From NCBI RefSeq assembly GCF_001507335.1, contig NZ_LMAH01000002.1:620001-684000 (forward strand): 64,000 bases of DNA. Reading direction: 5' to 3'. This DNA is from Chryseobacterium sp. JAH. Lineage in GTDB: Bacteria > Bacteroidota > Bacteroidia > Flavobacteriales > Weeksellaceae. Position numbers and translations under genes: made by a program. The notes under the pieces are model-generated. The model was given only the letters and a program-made list of their open reading frames with translations, had not been told where the DNA came from and made no database searches. Below are positions 1 to 9,021 of the stretch, one piece after another; the stretch's first letter is position 1, and each line of letters starts with the position of its first letter.

Positions 1-344
1 GAACCCCATGTAAAAATGGTTTTCGACGGTACAAATTTCTCAAAATCAGCTTTTGTGAAATGTTTATCTTCATTTTTATTAATGAAAGCATACATCGAAA
101 AACGAACTCCTTTCTGTGGATGTATGTAATTGGCAAAAATATCGTAATAACCAACTTTGAGAGCCTGAAGAAGTTCATCATTGGTCTTTTTTAATGCAAC
201 CTCAGTTGATAATGCGTCTTGCTTGGTATCAGTTCTTTCGTTTGACCTTTTTAGATTATCGGTAGCAACTGCCGGATTTTTATCCTGCTTTTTTTCGCAC
301 GACAGTACAAATAAGAGTAAAAATATCGCAAAAGTTTTTTTCAT
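1..344 (-). CDS. Putative lipoprotein, 3' end outside window
   Basis: Reading leftward from an ATG at 344, the frame stays open to the window edge and gives about 114 residues. It starts with a lipoprotein signal peptide: a Lys pair, a run of Leu/Phe/Ile, then a lipobox ending LSC with the acylated Cys at residue 16. A Lys/Asp-rich linker follows, then a globular part containing ELLQALKVGYYDIFANYIHP. It is therefore probably anchored in the cell envelope. I do not recognise the family, and the C-terminus lies outside the window. It diverges from the ypdA-like gene across about 138 bp. Confidence 0.75.
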   Translation of the reverse strand, partial: MKKTFAIFLLLFVLSCEKKQDKNPAVATDNLKRSNERTDTKQDALSTEVALKKTNDELLQALKVGYYDIFANYIHPQKGVRFSMYAFINKNEDKHFTKADFEKFVPSKTIFTWG

Positions 345-482
345 TCTAAAATTTTAAGAAAAAGTCCAAAACCAGTGCCACAGTTGAGTTGAAGGATTGG
401 AGACTTTTTTTGAGTAAAGTTATTGAGTCTATAATGATCATTAGTTACGCTTTTTCAAAATGTATTTTCGTAAATTAGTGAG

Positions 483-1445
483 ATGGAAATTCTAGATATT
501 CTGATTATCGGAGCGGGGCCAATCGGTTTGAATTGTGCTCTTGAAGCAAAGAAAAACAACCTCAGTTATTTAATTATCGAAAAAGGGACAATTGTCAATT
601 CTCTTTACAATTATCCTCTGTACATGAGATTTTTCTCCACTTCCGAAAAATTAGAAATCGCTGAAATTCCTTTTATTTCTGCGGCTTCCAAACCGGGACG
701 ACAGGAAGCTCTAGAATATTATCAGGGAATTGCAAGACAAAAAAATCTGAATATCAATTTGTATGAAAAGGTATTAAATGTTTCTAAAAAAGAAGAAATA
801 TTTGAAGTTGAAACTTCAAAATCAAAATACCTGGCAAAAAATGTCATCATCTCCACAGGTTTCTATGACATCCCCAATCTGATGAATGTTCCGGGAGAAA
901 ATTTAGAAAAAGTAAAACATTATTACACTGAACCTTACCCATATGCAAAACAAAAAATAGTAGTCGTGGGATCGAGCAATTCTTCTGTGGATGCCGCTTT
1001 GGAAACTTACCGAAAAGGCGCTGAAGTCACGATGATTATCCGTCATTCTGAAATTTCTGAGAATGTAAAATATTGGGTAAAACCTGACATTGAAAACAGA
1101 ATTGCTGAAGGAAGCATAAAAGCGCATTTCAATTCTCAATTAATAGAAATCAAAGAAAATTCAGTCATTTTTAAAGATGAAAATGGCGAAAATCAGGAAA
1201 TTGAAAATGATTTTGTGTTGGCAATGACGGGGTATCTACCCGACTTTGATTTTCTTAAAAATGCAGGAATAGATTTACAAGGAGAATGTTTTAATCCGGT
1301 TTATAATCGTGAAACCATGGAATCCAATATTCCGAATTTGTATTTGGCAGGTGTTGTTTGCGGAGGTAAAGACACCCATCTCTGGTTTATAGAAAATTCA
1401 AGGATTCATGCCGAGATGATAGTTCAACATATCATTACAAAATAA
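483..1445 (+). CDS. ypdA: YpdA family bacillithiol disulfide reductase-like flavoprotein
   Basis: This 320-residue protein is a small pyridine-nucleotide-disulfide oxidoreductase. The FAD-binding dinucleotide motif GAGPIG is at residues 10-15 and the second, NAD(P)-binding Rossmann motif GSSNSS at about 163-168. There is no CxxC redox pair of the thioredoxin reductase kind, which fits YpdA. YpdA enzymes are known to reduce bacillithiol disulfide with NADPH, and many Bacteroidetes make bacillithiol; function here is by family. The C-terminal LYLAGVVCGGKDTHLW segment is the expected FAD-contacting end. The next gene follows after 4 bp on the same strand, so the two may be co-transcribed although they look unrelated. 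Confidence 0.85.
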   Translation: MEILDILIIGAGPIGLNCALEAKKNNLSYLIIEKGTIVNSLYNYPLYMRFFSTSEKLEIAEIPFISAASKPGRQEALEYYQGIARQKNLNINLYEKVLNVSKKEEIFEVETSKSKYLAKNVIISTGFYDIPNLMNVPGENLEKVKHYYTEPYPYAKQKIVVVGSSNSSVDAALETYRKGAEVTMIIRHSEISENVKYWVKPDIENRIAEGSIKAHFNSQLIEIKENSVIFKDENGENQEIENDFVLAMTGYLPDFDFLKNAGIDLQGECFNPVYNRETMESNIPNLYLAGVVCGGKDTHLWFIENSRIHAEMIVQHIITK

Positions 1446-1449
1446 AATC

Positions 1450-2205
1450 ATGAAAAGAATTGTAATTTTAATAGCATTGTTACTGGGATTTAATTTTTTA
1501 TCTGCTTGCGATTGTGTAGTCAGTTCGCTTGCTGAGAATTACAACAATAACCTTATCGTAGCAGAAATCACAATTTTAAACACCTATGATAACGATCTTG
1601 TAAAAAGAACCTACAAAGCTGATATTAAGTTTGATAAAATTTTCAAAGGAGTTCCCAATACAAGCACTTTAACCGTTAGTGGTTTAACAGGTTTCTCATC
1701 TGAAGATTTACTTGGTGACGCATGCGAATTTGGATTGAAAAAAGGCGACAAGTACCTTATTTTTCTAAGGAGTACAGAAGAGATTATTTCTACCTGCACT
1801 CCCCATTACCGTTTAGATAAAAAAGATGCTGCTAAAAGTAAAATTACCGCCACAGAAAACCTCTTTTCATTCTTAGAAAAGGCAACTGTTAAAAATTATT
1901 CATTCAAATCTTATTTTGAAAATAATAAGGATGGGAAATCAAGTTTATCCGGATTAAAAAACTTCAATCCAAAAAATAATTTTGCGGTCTATGAATTATT
2001 ATTAGATAGTGATAAGAAAGTTTCAACTGTAAATATTATTTCGGGATTTGGAGATCAAGACACTGCGATTGCCAATCTTATTAAAAAGAATTTCTGGATA
2101 CATCCGCTAAAAATTTCCGGTGACAAAATCAGAATTGCTCTTGTTTACATTCCTGAATACGTGAAAATAAAATACCGTGATCATATCAGTTCAGAATTGT
2201 ATTAA
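1450..2205 (+). CDS. Secreted Cys-containing protein, possible NTR/TIMP-like domain
   Basis: The 251-residue product has a signal peptide (MKRIVILIALLLGFNFLSA) directly followed by Cys-Asp-Cys. Mature proteins that begin with such cysteines, followed by an 'AEITILNTY' strand and later a DACEFGLKKGDKYLIFL block and another Cys, resemble the netrin/TIMP-like fold; the label is a pattern judgement, not a search result. The second half (from about residue 150) looks like a separate alpha/beta region, possibly TonB-C-like, with a IANLIKKNFWIHPLKI stretch. Its stop codon abuts the stop of the convergent TonB receptor with no gap. Role unknown; periplasm or cell surface. Confidence 0.7.
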   Translation: MKRIVILIALLLGFNFLSACDCVVSSLAENYNNNLIVAEITILNTYDNDLVKRTYKADIKFDKIFKGVPNTSTLTVSGLTGFSSEDLLGDACEFGLKKGDKYLIFLRSTEEIISTCTPHYRLDKKDAAKSKITATENLFSFLEKATVKNYSFKSYFENNKDGKSSLSGLKNFNPKNNFAVYELLLDSDKKVSTVNIISGFGDQDTAIANLIKKNFWIHPLKISGDKIRIALVYIPEYVKIKYRDHISSELY

Positions 2206-4236
2206 TTAAAACTCAGCGTTTACGCCCAAAACAAAATTTCTTTTCGCTGCAGGATTGTAATAACGGTTTCCGAAAGCGTTGATATCAAAACCGAGCACAT
2301 AATCGCTATTGTACAAATTCTGAACTTGCACAAATAAATTCAGTCTTGCTGTTTCAAATTGTACAGGATATCTGAACTGGATATTTCCAATCAGATTCGA
2401 ATCTGACCAAACAGTATTTGCATCATTCAAAGGCATTTTCGAGGTATAAAAATGAGAATAGTCAACCGAAAGCTTGTTGAAAAAAGTAAAATTAAACAAA
2501 CTGTTAATAGTAGTTTTGGGAACTCCAGTTAATTCATTTCCAGAGAAATCAGTTGTACCCTGCTGATAATTTTTAAATTTAAATTCATAAAAGCTTCCTG
2601 AAAATCTGAATTTAAAATTACTCAAGAAATCATTTTTCAGATTGAAATTTTTAGACTCTAAAAGTAATTCTAATCCTTTTTGAGCTGTCTCACCGGAATT
2701 CACAAAAAATTCCTGACCACGGTCATTTTGTCTTCTCACAATCGCATCTTTCATTTGAAAATCGAAATAACTCGCTTCTGCAAACAATATACTTCCAAAC
2801 TGTTTTCTGATTCCGATTTCTTTATTCCAGCCATATTCAGGAACTAAACTTAAATTAAATTCTTGATTCGATGAGCGGATTTCTTCACTGGTTGGGGAAG
2901 AATTTCCTTTGCCAACTTTTCCACGAACTGAAAAACCATTTCCGAGAAGATATGTCAGTCCAAAATTGGGAAGAAACTGATCTTTAAATCTAGTTTTCCC
3001 ATTTTCTGATGCTGGATAAATCTTTTCCCACTCGTAAGAATTTGAATTTAAACTCAAAGAAATATCTGAAAATAGTTTCTCACTAAAATTCAATTTTTGC
3101 GATACAAAAAAGAATCCTGAGTTGTTTGTTAACTTATCAAAATTCTGCGGGTCACTTTCTACTCCTTTATTATTATCAAAATTTTTAATGAAAATATTGT
3201 TTATTCCACCTTCGAAGCCTATTCTCCATTCTGCAGAAACTGCATCCCATTGCTGCTGGTAATTCAAATGGGTTCTCAACGCCAAATTGCTCTCAAAACG
3301 ATTCTCAAAATTGGTAATAAACGGATTTTCAAAATCAACATAGGAACCCTGAACTAAAACAAAATGCGACAGATTTGGCAGAATGTTAAACTCATTAGAA
3401 AGTCCTGCTAAAATCATTTTATTTCGAATTCCCGCGTTTTGTTCTTTTGCCCCAGGAACCGTCGCCGTCTTTGGTCTTGCCTGTTTTCTGTTGAGCTGCA
3501 TTTGTTCTAAAGTTAATCCACCCGGAGTTTGATAATCCATATCTGAAAGGAGAATCATGGCTTTCAGTACTGCATTTTTTGAATACTGGAAATTATCCTT
3601 GATGAAAATCTGTTTACGATCTACAGCAGACTGCTCACGGTAAGAATCGCTACGATAATAATTCTGGAAAATTTGAAAAAAATGCTTTCCGAACTGTTTC
3701 GAAAAATTCGCACTTTCATTAAAAGTTCCATAACTTCCGACAGAAAGATTGGCCATAATCTGTTCTGAATTTTGTGTCTTCAGCAAAACCGCTCCTCCGG
3801 TTGCTGCTCCAAAATCACCACTTTCCGGTCCTTTAAAAATTTCAATTCTGTTGATTAATTCGGGAGAGATTATATTAAAATAGGTATTTCCAGAAGCATC
3901 AGACAAGATAAAATCATCTAAGTAAACTTTCACATTACGAACTCCAAAAGGCGATCTCAAACTGCTTCCACGCAGGGAAATCCTATAACTTCCGGGTGAG
4001 CGTTCTTCCATTCTTGCTCCGGCAATCTGGTTAACAGATTCAAGCAATCTTTCAGGAGGATTCTGATTCAATAAATTTTCAGAAACTACAGAAACTGATT
4101 TTGTAGAATTGATGAAAAAAGTCGGTTTTTTATAAGCATCAATTCGTACTTCGGAAATGAATGTCACAGAATCTTTTTCCTGAGAAAAGACTAATGAACC
4201 GTAAAAAGTAAAAGCTAAAAAGTAAAATTTGATCAT
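2206..4236 (-). CDS. TonB-dependent outer membrane receptor
   Basis: A 676-residue outer membrane receptor. After a signal peptide ending FSQ comes a plug domain with typical segments (SVSVVSENLLNQNPPERLLE, ISLRGSSLRSPFGVRNVKVY, IEIFKGPESGDFGAATGGAV), then a beta-barrel of alternating aromatic/polar strands ending in phenylalanine (NFVLGVNAEF), as expected for BamA recognition. There is no carboxypeptidase-like N-terminal domain and no SusD neighbour, so it is not a SusC-type glycan importer. Iron-chelate or another small ligand is most likely but the substrate cannot be read from sequence. It is transcribed alone; the MFS gene upstream has its own terminator. Confidence 0.9.
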   Translation of the reverse strand: MIKFYFLAFTFYGSLVFSQEKDSVTFISEVRIDAYKKPTFFINSTKSVSVVSENLLNQNPPERLLESVNQIAGARMEERSPGSYRISLRGSSLRSPFGVRNVKVYLDDFILSDASGNTYFNIISPELINRIEIFKGPESGDFGAATGGAVLLKTQNSEQIMANLSVGSYGTFNESANFSKQFGKHFFQIFQNYYRSDSYREQSAVDRKQIFIKDNFQYSKNAVLKAMILLSDMDYQTPGGLTLEQMQLNRKQARPKTATVPGAKEQNAGIRNKMILAGLSNEFNILPNLSHFVLVQGSYVDFENPFITNFENRFESNLALRTHLNYQQQWDAVSAEWRIGFEGGINNIFIKNFDNNKGVESDPQNFDKLTNNSGFFFVSQKLNFSEKLFSDISLSLNSNSYEWEKIYPASENGKTRFKDQFLPNFGLTYLLGNGFSVRGKVGKGNSSPTSEEIRSSNQEFNLSLVPEYGWNKEIGIRKQFGSILFAEASYFDFQMKDAIVRRQNDRGQEFFVNSGETAQKGLELLLESKNFNLKNDFLSNFKFRFSGSFYEFKFKNYQQGTTDFSGNELTGVPKTTINSLFNFTFFNKLSVDYSHFYTSKMPLNDANTVWSDSNLIGNIQFRYPVQFETARLNLFVQVQNLYNSDYVLGFDINAFGNRYYNPAAKRNFVLGVNAEF

Positions 4237-4320
4237 GAAACTGTTTGTACCCTTGCATTAGCAAATATTGTACAGTTTTAGTTGAACCTGCATTAAATTT
4301 ATTGTATTCATAAAAAAAGA

Positions 4321-4341
4321 AGCTGCAGAAATTCTGCAGCT
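4321..4341 (-). terminator. Terminator of the MFS gene
   Basis: A 10-bp perfect stem (AGCTGCAGAA / TTCTGCAGCT, one-base loop) is followed on the minus strand by a run of T, so it can stop transcription coming from the MFS gene before the TonB receptor. Confidence 0.75.
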
Positions 4342-4426
4342 TTGTAATCTATACATTCTTTGGATAGGACTTTATACTATCCTTTGCTAAATAGCCCGTT
4401 TGGGACTTAATACTTGAAATTTAATT

Positions 4427-5647
4427 CTATACTTTTTTATCTGTTATCATCCACGGCACAATAAAATAAAAACCAATGGCTATAATGGTCGCCAGAATTC
4501 CAGTGCCTATCCAGAGTATATTAAATCCAAATTTTTCAGCAATTAAAGTTCCTAAATAAGGCGTAACGATAAATGCTATCGAAAAGGAAATTCCATTCAG
4601 GCCCATGTATGCACCTTTATTATTTTTCCCTGAACGTAGAGCCGTAATGGTTGACATGAAAGGTAATGCCCAGATTTCACCAGCAGACAACAAACTCATT
4701 GAAATCACCAACGTCATAATGCTATGATCGAAGCCAAGCATTGCGTACGAAAGTCCGCAAATAAATGTTCCCAAAAACATGGTACGGGCCAAAGTAAAAT
4801 ACTTTTCAGCAATCTGAACCAATCCCATTTCGAGTAAAACCACTAAAAATCCGCTGTACCCTAAAATATAACCAATATTCTGCTGACTTAAATGTGCTGT
4901 ATCTTTGTAAAATATTGTCAGAGTACTGAATAGCTGAAAGAAACAGATAGAAAACAGCATACAGAAGAAACAGTAAATCAAGAATTTACCGTCACTATAG
5001 GGCGAGTTTTCTTTCTTAATTTCCATAACTTCCCGTACCTTTTTTGCTTTTATTTTTGCCAATTTATTTCTTTTGTAGAAAAACCAGATATAGATTAAAC
5101 CTGCCAATAAAGCTGCTAAAGCATTGCTGTAAAACAAAAAATCATAAGAAATTGCAGACAGAATTCCACCCAGTGCAGGACCAATTGAAAACCCTAAATT
5201 GACCGCCATTCGGTTGAGTGAAAATGCCCTTGTAATATTTTCAGGTTTTGCATATTTTGTAATGGCCACAGAATTGGCAGGACGAAATGAATCACTGACG
5301 ATACTTTGCAGTAAAATAATCAATGCAACTCCAGCCTCTGTTTTAAAAAGCGGGATAATACAAAACAATGGTACACTCAATAATAAACTGAGATACTGAA
5401 CTTTGTATTCGCCAATTTTGTCGGTTATAAATCCGCCCAGCCAAGAACCAATTACAGAACCAATTCCGAAAAAACTTAAAACAATTCCGGTATTTTCTAT
5501 ACTGAATTTCAGATGCGCAGTCATGTATACTCCCAAAAACGGAAGTACCATAGAGCCGGAACGGTTGATAAGCATTACTAATGCCAACATCCAGCTTTCT
5601 TTTGAAAGTCCTTTGTAAGAACTTGTATATAAATGTATAAGTTTCAC
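4427..5647 (-). CDS. MFS transporter
   Basis: A 12-helix major facilitator superfamily permease of about 406 residues. The loop after helix 2 carries GGFITDKIGEYK, matching the MFS loop 2-3 signature (G-x-x-x-D-[RK]-x-G). I choose the GTG at 5647 (MKLIHLYTSSYKGLSKESW) rather than an ATG at 5743: the extra 32 residues would be encoded by a palindromic repeat (5672-5772) and do not look like transporter sequence, whereas the GTG start places the first helix about 20 residues in, as usual for this family. Substrate unknown; drug or sugar export are both possible. Confidence 0.85.
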   Translation of the reverse strand: MKLIHLYTSSYKGLSKESWMLALVMLINRSGSMVLPFLGVYMTAHLKFSIENTGIVLSFFGIGSVIGSWLGGFITDKIGEYKVQYLSLLLSVPLFCIIPLFKTEAGVALIILLQSIVSDSFRPANSVAITKYAKPENITRAFSLNRMAVNLGFSIGPALGGILSAISYDFLFYSNALAALLAGLIYIWFFYKRNKLAKIKAKKVREVMEIKKENSPYSDGKFLIYCFFCMLFSICFFQLFSTLTIFYKDTAHLSQQNIGYILGYSGFLVVLLEMGLVQIAEKYFTLARTMFLGTFICGLSYAMLGFDHSIMTLVISMSLLSAGEIWALPFMSTITALRSGKNNKGAYMGLNGISFSIAFIVTPYLGTLIAEKFGFNILWIGTGILATIIAIGFYFIVPWMITDKKV

Positions 5648-5671
5648 AATTTTTGATTTAATGATTAATGA

Positions 5672-5772
5672 CGTCACTTCGAGTAGATTTTTGAAGAAAA
5701 TCGTATCTAGAAGTTCATTGATAGTTCTCGATACATTTTTCACCGCTTTGCGGAGAAAAATACTCGAACTGC
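5672..5772. repeat. Palindromic intergenic repeat (REP-like)
   Basis: The two ends form an imperfect inverted repeat: the left arm reads CACTTCGAGTA...GTATCTAGAAG and the right arm, read on the other strand, CAGTTCGAGTA...GTATCGAGAAC. The right arm also contains its own small hairpin (CCGC TTT GCGG). I recall near-identical elements scattered between genes in Chryseobacterium and relatives. It lies upstream of the MFS gene and opens a false N-terminal extension of its frame. Confidence 0.7.
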
Positions 5773-5780
5773 CAAAAAAA

Positions 5781-5808
5781 AACAGGACTTAAAAAATTAA
5801 GCCCTGTT
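5781..5808 (-). terminator. Terminator of glnS
   Basis: Hairpin with arms ACAGGACTT and AAGCCCTGT (one mismatch) followed on the minus strand by a long T tract; lies 27 bp after the glnS stop codon. Confidence 0.8.
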
Positions 5809-5834
5809 TCATTTATAATGATATAAATAAATTT

Positions 5835-7508
5835 TTACTCCGGCTTATAGGAGTCTTTTAATGTTACGGTTCTGTTGAATACAAAATTTGTATCCGTTGA
5901 GTCCTGATCTTTCGTGAAATAACCAATTCTCTGGAATTGAAGCGGTTCTCCCACAGCAACATCTTTTAAACTTGGCTCAGCAAATCCCTGAATCGTAGAT
6001 ACAGAATCCGGATTGATGAAATTTAAGAAATCTACATCTTTCTCAGCATCTGGCTGTTCAACAGTAAATAAATTATCATAAATTCTCACATCAACAGGAA
6101 TTGCATGAGATGCAGAAACCCAATGAAGTGTTCCTTTTACTTTTCTTAAACTCTCTTCTGTTCCACTTCCAGACTTAGATTTTTCGTCATAAGTAGCGTA
6201 AATGGTTGTTATTTTTCCGTTTTCATCCTTATCCACTCTTTCAGCTTTGATGATGTAAGCCGACTTTAAACGGACTTCACCACCTAATTTTAATCTGAAG
6301 AATTTTTTGTTTGCTTCTTCCTGAAAATCTTCACGTTCAATATATAATTCTCTTGAGAAAGGAACTTCCCTTGTTCCTGCATTTTCCTGCTCAGGATTAT
6401 TCTCAGTTTCCAGCCATTCTTCCTGTCCCTCAGGATAATTTTCGATAACTAGCTTTACCGGATCAACAACTGCCATGACACGTTTTGCAACTTTGTTCAA
6501 GTCTTCACGCACACAGAAATCCAATAACTGAATTGAAATAAGATTCTCTCTTTTAGCAACTCCTACTTTATCTATAAAATTTCTAATAGAAGTCGGTGTA
6601 AACCCTTTTCTTCTCATTCCAGAAATGGTAGGCATTCTTGGATCATCCCAACCTGTAACTACATTTTCAGCGACAAGCCTTTGTAGTTTTCTTTTGGAAG
6701 TAATCATATAAGAAACATTCATCCTGGCAAATTCCCTTTGCTTATTTTTAACCTTACCATCTTCGTACACCTGGTCTAAATACCAATTGTAAAGCGGCCT
6801 GTGGTTTTCAAACTCTAAAGAGCACAATGAGTGTGAAATTTGTTCAATATAATCGGATTCACCATGAGCCCAGTCGTACATCGGATAAATTTTCCATGTC
6901 GTTCCTGTTCTATGGTGAGGCTTATTTAAAATTCTGTACATAACAGGGTCACGCATATTCATATTTGGCGAAACCATATCAATTTTTGCACGAAGTGACA
7001 TTGATCCACTTTCAAACTCACCGTTTTTCATCTTTTCGAATAAATCTAAGGATTCTTCAACAGGACGATTTCTGAATGGAGATTCCACTCCAGGTTCTGC
7101 AGGATTTTTTCTCTGTTCGGTAATCGTCTGTGACGGCTGTTCGTCTACATAAGCTTTACCATCTTTGATAAGCTTAACAGCCCAATCGTAGAGTTGCTGG
7201 AAGTAGTCTGATGCGTATAACACTTTATCCCATTTAAAACCTAACCATTCAACATCTTTCATGATAGAATCTACAAACTCCTGTTCTTCTTTTTCAGGGT
7301 TTGTATCGTCGAAACGAAGGTTTACTGGAGCATTGTATTTCTCACCCAAACCAAAGTTGATACAGATCGCTTTTGTATGACCTACATGCAGATAACCATT
7401 GGGTTCAGGCGGAAAACGGAAACGGATCTGATCATTGCTCATACCGTTTGCCAAATCATCTTCTATAATTTGCTCAATAAAATTGAGTGATTTTTTTTCT
7501 TCTTCCAT
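5835..7508 (-). CDS. glnS: Glutaminyl-tRNA synthetase
   Basis: A 557-residue class I aminoacyl-tRNA synthetase that charges tRNA-Gln. The ATP-binding HIGH-type motif is HVGH at residues 41-44 within PPEPNGYLHVGHTKAI, which is diagnostic of the GlnRS/GluRS group, and the KMSKS-like loop is ITSKRKLQRLV. The PMYDWAHGESDYIE segment and the C-terminal beta-barrel anticodon-binding domains (from about 340) match GlnRS rather than GluRS. Length is normal for bacterial GlnRS. The start ATG at 7508 is the only good one, with a -7 box at 7551-7558. Having GlnRS means Gln-tRNA is made directly rather than only by transamidation. Confidence 0.97.
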   Translation of the reverse strand: MEEEKKSLNFIEQIIEDDLANGMSNDQIRFRFPPEPNGYLHVGHTKAICINFGLGEKYNAPVNLRFDDTNPEKEEQEFVDSIMKDVEWLGFKWDKVLYASDYFQQLYDWAVKLIKDGKAYVDEQPSQTITEQRKNPAEPGVESPFRNRPVEESLDLFEKMKNGEFESGSMSLRAKIDMVSPNMNMRDPVMYRILNKPHHRTGTTWKIYPMYDWAHGESDYIEQISHSLCSLEFENHRPLYNWYLDQVYEDGKVKNKQREFARMNVSYMITSKRKLQRLVAENVVTGWDDPRMPTISGMRRKGFTPTSIRNFIDKVGVAKRENLISIQLLDFCVREDLNKVAKRVMAVVDPVKLVIENYPEGQEEWLETENNPEQENAGTREVPFSRELYIEREDFQEEANKKFFRLKLGGEVRLKSAYIIKAERVDKDENGKITTIYATYDEKSKSGSGTEESLRKVKGTLHWVSASHAIPVDVRIYDNLFTVEQPDAEKDVDFLNFINPDSVSTIQGFAEPSLKDVAVGEPLQFQRIGYFTKDQDSTDTNFVFNRTVTLKDSYKPE

Positions 7509-7550
7509 TAGAGTAAACTTACGTTGCTGCGTGGATTACACAGCAATTTG

Positions 7551-7558
7551 CAAATTTA
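7551..7558 (-). promoter_or_regulatory. Candidate -7 box for glnS
   Basis: The minus strand reads TAAATTTG, a full match to the Bacteroidetes -7 consensus TAnnTTTG, 42 bp upstream of the glnS ATG. No clear -33 element is visible. Confidence 0.45.
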
Positions 7559-7669
7559 AGAAAATTTAAGGTTTAAAAAAAACGATATTTTTCATCTCAA
7601 ATCCCAGTTTATATGAAAATTTTTCGGAACTTTATATCGTTTAAAATTAATTTTACAAAACTAATAATC

Positions 7670-8800
7670 ATGGGTGTCTATATTCTCAGCAATCGTAAGA
7701 TTGTTCGACATACTGGCGATATACTCGATTCGTTCTCCAACGATGAATATTCTATCCCAAATTTTAGGATTGCTAAATGTAATTTTACCAAATTCAATAA
7801 CGCAACTTCTCAGTCAAAAAAGAAAAAAGAGTACTCCAATAGAAAAATTTTAGATTACAAACTATTCTCAGAACCTGAAAAACAGGGTTATGAAGAAGTT
7901 CTTGAGGTTTTATTGAGTGAAAAAGGTCTTAAAGATTCAAACTTAACTGCAAATAATCTTGGAGGAACTCAAAGAATGTTTTATGAATTATATAAAGAGA
8001 TGTCTTCTACAAAATTGAGAAGTGATGTTTTGATATTTATTCATGGCTATGCATATACTTTTGACGATGAGTTGAAAGCTATTATTGATCTAAAAAAACT
8101 GTTTATTGATAATACTGAATCTCCTATTGAGCATATTTTGTTTGTGAGTTGGCCGGCTTCGAGCAGCTTGATCCCGATGACGTATTTTGATGATAAGGCG
8201 GCGAGTATTAACTCGGGAACTTCGTTGGTGAGGTTGTTTTATTTTTATACACAATTTCTGAAAGACATTTTCTCGCACAAAGATCTAAAACCTTGTAATC
8301 AGCATATCCACATAATGACCCATTCTCTAGGAAATCGCGTTCTTCAGAGCATGCTGTATAGTTTGAAAAGCGAAAATATACTGAGAGTCGTTGATCAGGT
8401 TTTGTTATTGAATGCCGATGTCTCTTATAAAGTGTTTGATGATGCTGAAGATTCTTTTAATAAACTTCCGTTGTTAGCAAACAGAGTTTCAATTTATTTA
8501 AACAGAAAAGACGCTATTTTAGGAATTTCTCAGTTTACAAAAAATATTCTTACCCCAAGATTAGGGAAAAACGGCCCTTCAAATATTGAGCAGTTTAAGG
8601 ATATTATATCGATCGTAGACTGTACATTTATTGAAAATGATTTGAAAAATTCTTTCAAATTTGAATTCGGAAATCATTGGGGATACCTTTCGAGCAGTGA
8701 AGTACAGAATGATATTTTCCAAACACTGAACGGTATAGACAGGAATCTGATAAGCAATCGTGTAAAAAACAACGACTATACATTTACAGTTATTTCTTGA
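7670..8800 (+). CDS. Alpha/beta hydrolase, DUF900-like
   Basis: About 376 residues from the ATG at 7670 (MGVYILSNRKIV); the frame is open back to 7613, but that extension is AT-rich and looks untranslated. The core shows an alpha/beta-hydrolase fold: strand plus oxyanion region DVLIFIHGYAYTFDDE, then the nucleophile elbow THSLGNR, and a later LLNADVSYKVFDD segment holding the likely acidic residue. This HGY...SLGN layout is that of the DUF900 group of serine hydrolases. There is no signal peptide, so it should be cytoplasmic. No operon partner: glnS diverges upstream and menC faces it. Substrate unknown. Confidence 0.75.
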   Translation: MGVYILSNRKIVRHTGDILDSFSNDEYSIPNFRIAKCNFTKFNNATSQSKKKKEYSNRKILDYKLFSEPEKQGYEEVLEVLLSEKGLKDSNLTANNLGGTQRMFYELYKEMSSTKLRSDVLIFIHGYAYTFDDELKAIIDLKKLFIDNTESPIEHILFVSWPASSSLIPMTYFDDKAASINSGTSLVRLFYFYTQFLKDIFSHKDLKPCNQHIHIMTHSLGNRVLQSMLYSLKSENILRVVDQVLLLNADVSYKVFDDAEDSFNKLPLLANRVSIYLNRKDAILGISQFTKNILTPRLGKNGPSNIEQFKDIISIVDCTFIENDLKNSFKFEFGNHWGYLSSSEVQNDIFQTLNGIDRNLISNRVKNNDYTFTVIS

Positions 8801-8896
8801 AAAAAAATTGGCGCTTAAAACACTTAATCATGATTATTATTAAAATTGGTACAGCCTTTGCGATAGCATACACATTTAAATCTAAAACTATTTATT

Positions 8897-8977
8897 ATGA
8901 AAAATATTAAAAAAAAGTTATCTGATATTTTAGAATATATCAAGAAAACAATATTCATTCAAAAAGATGTGATTTAA
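8897..8977 (+). CDS. Possible 26-residue small protein
   Basis: A short frame starting ATG AAA AAT in the 221-bp gap after the hydrolase gene encodes a basic, amphipathic-looking peptide (MKNIKKKLSDILEYIKKTIF plus IQKDVI). No clear ribosome binding site is seen and no homologue comes to mind. The region is AT-rich, so chance opening is quite possible. Confidence 0.2.
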   Translation: MKNIKKKLSDILEYIKKTIFIQKDVI

Positions 8978-9021
8978 TCAAGCTAAATTTTCTTTTAAAA
9001 GCAGAATTATAGATTAAACAA

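Noticed and set aside
360-410. AAAAAGTCCAA ... TTGGAGACTTTTTTT as a terminator
   Set aside because: The arms match only partly and it lies between divergent genes, where no transcript should end.
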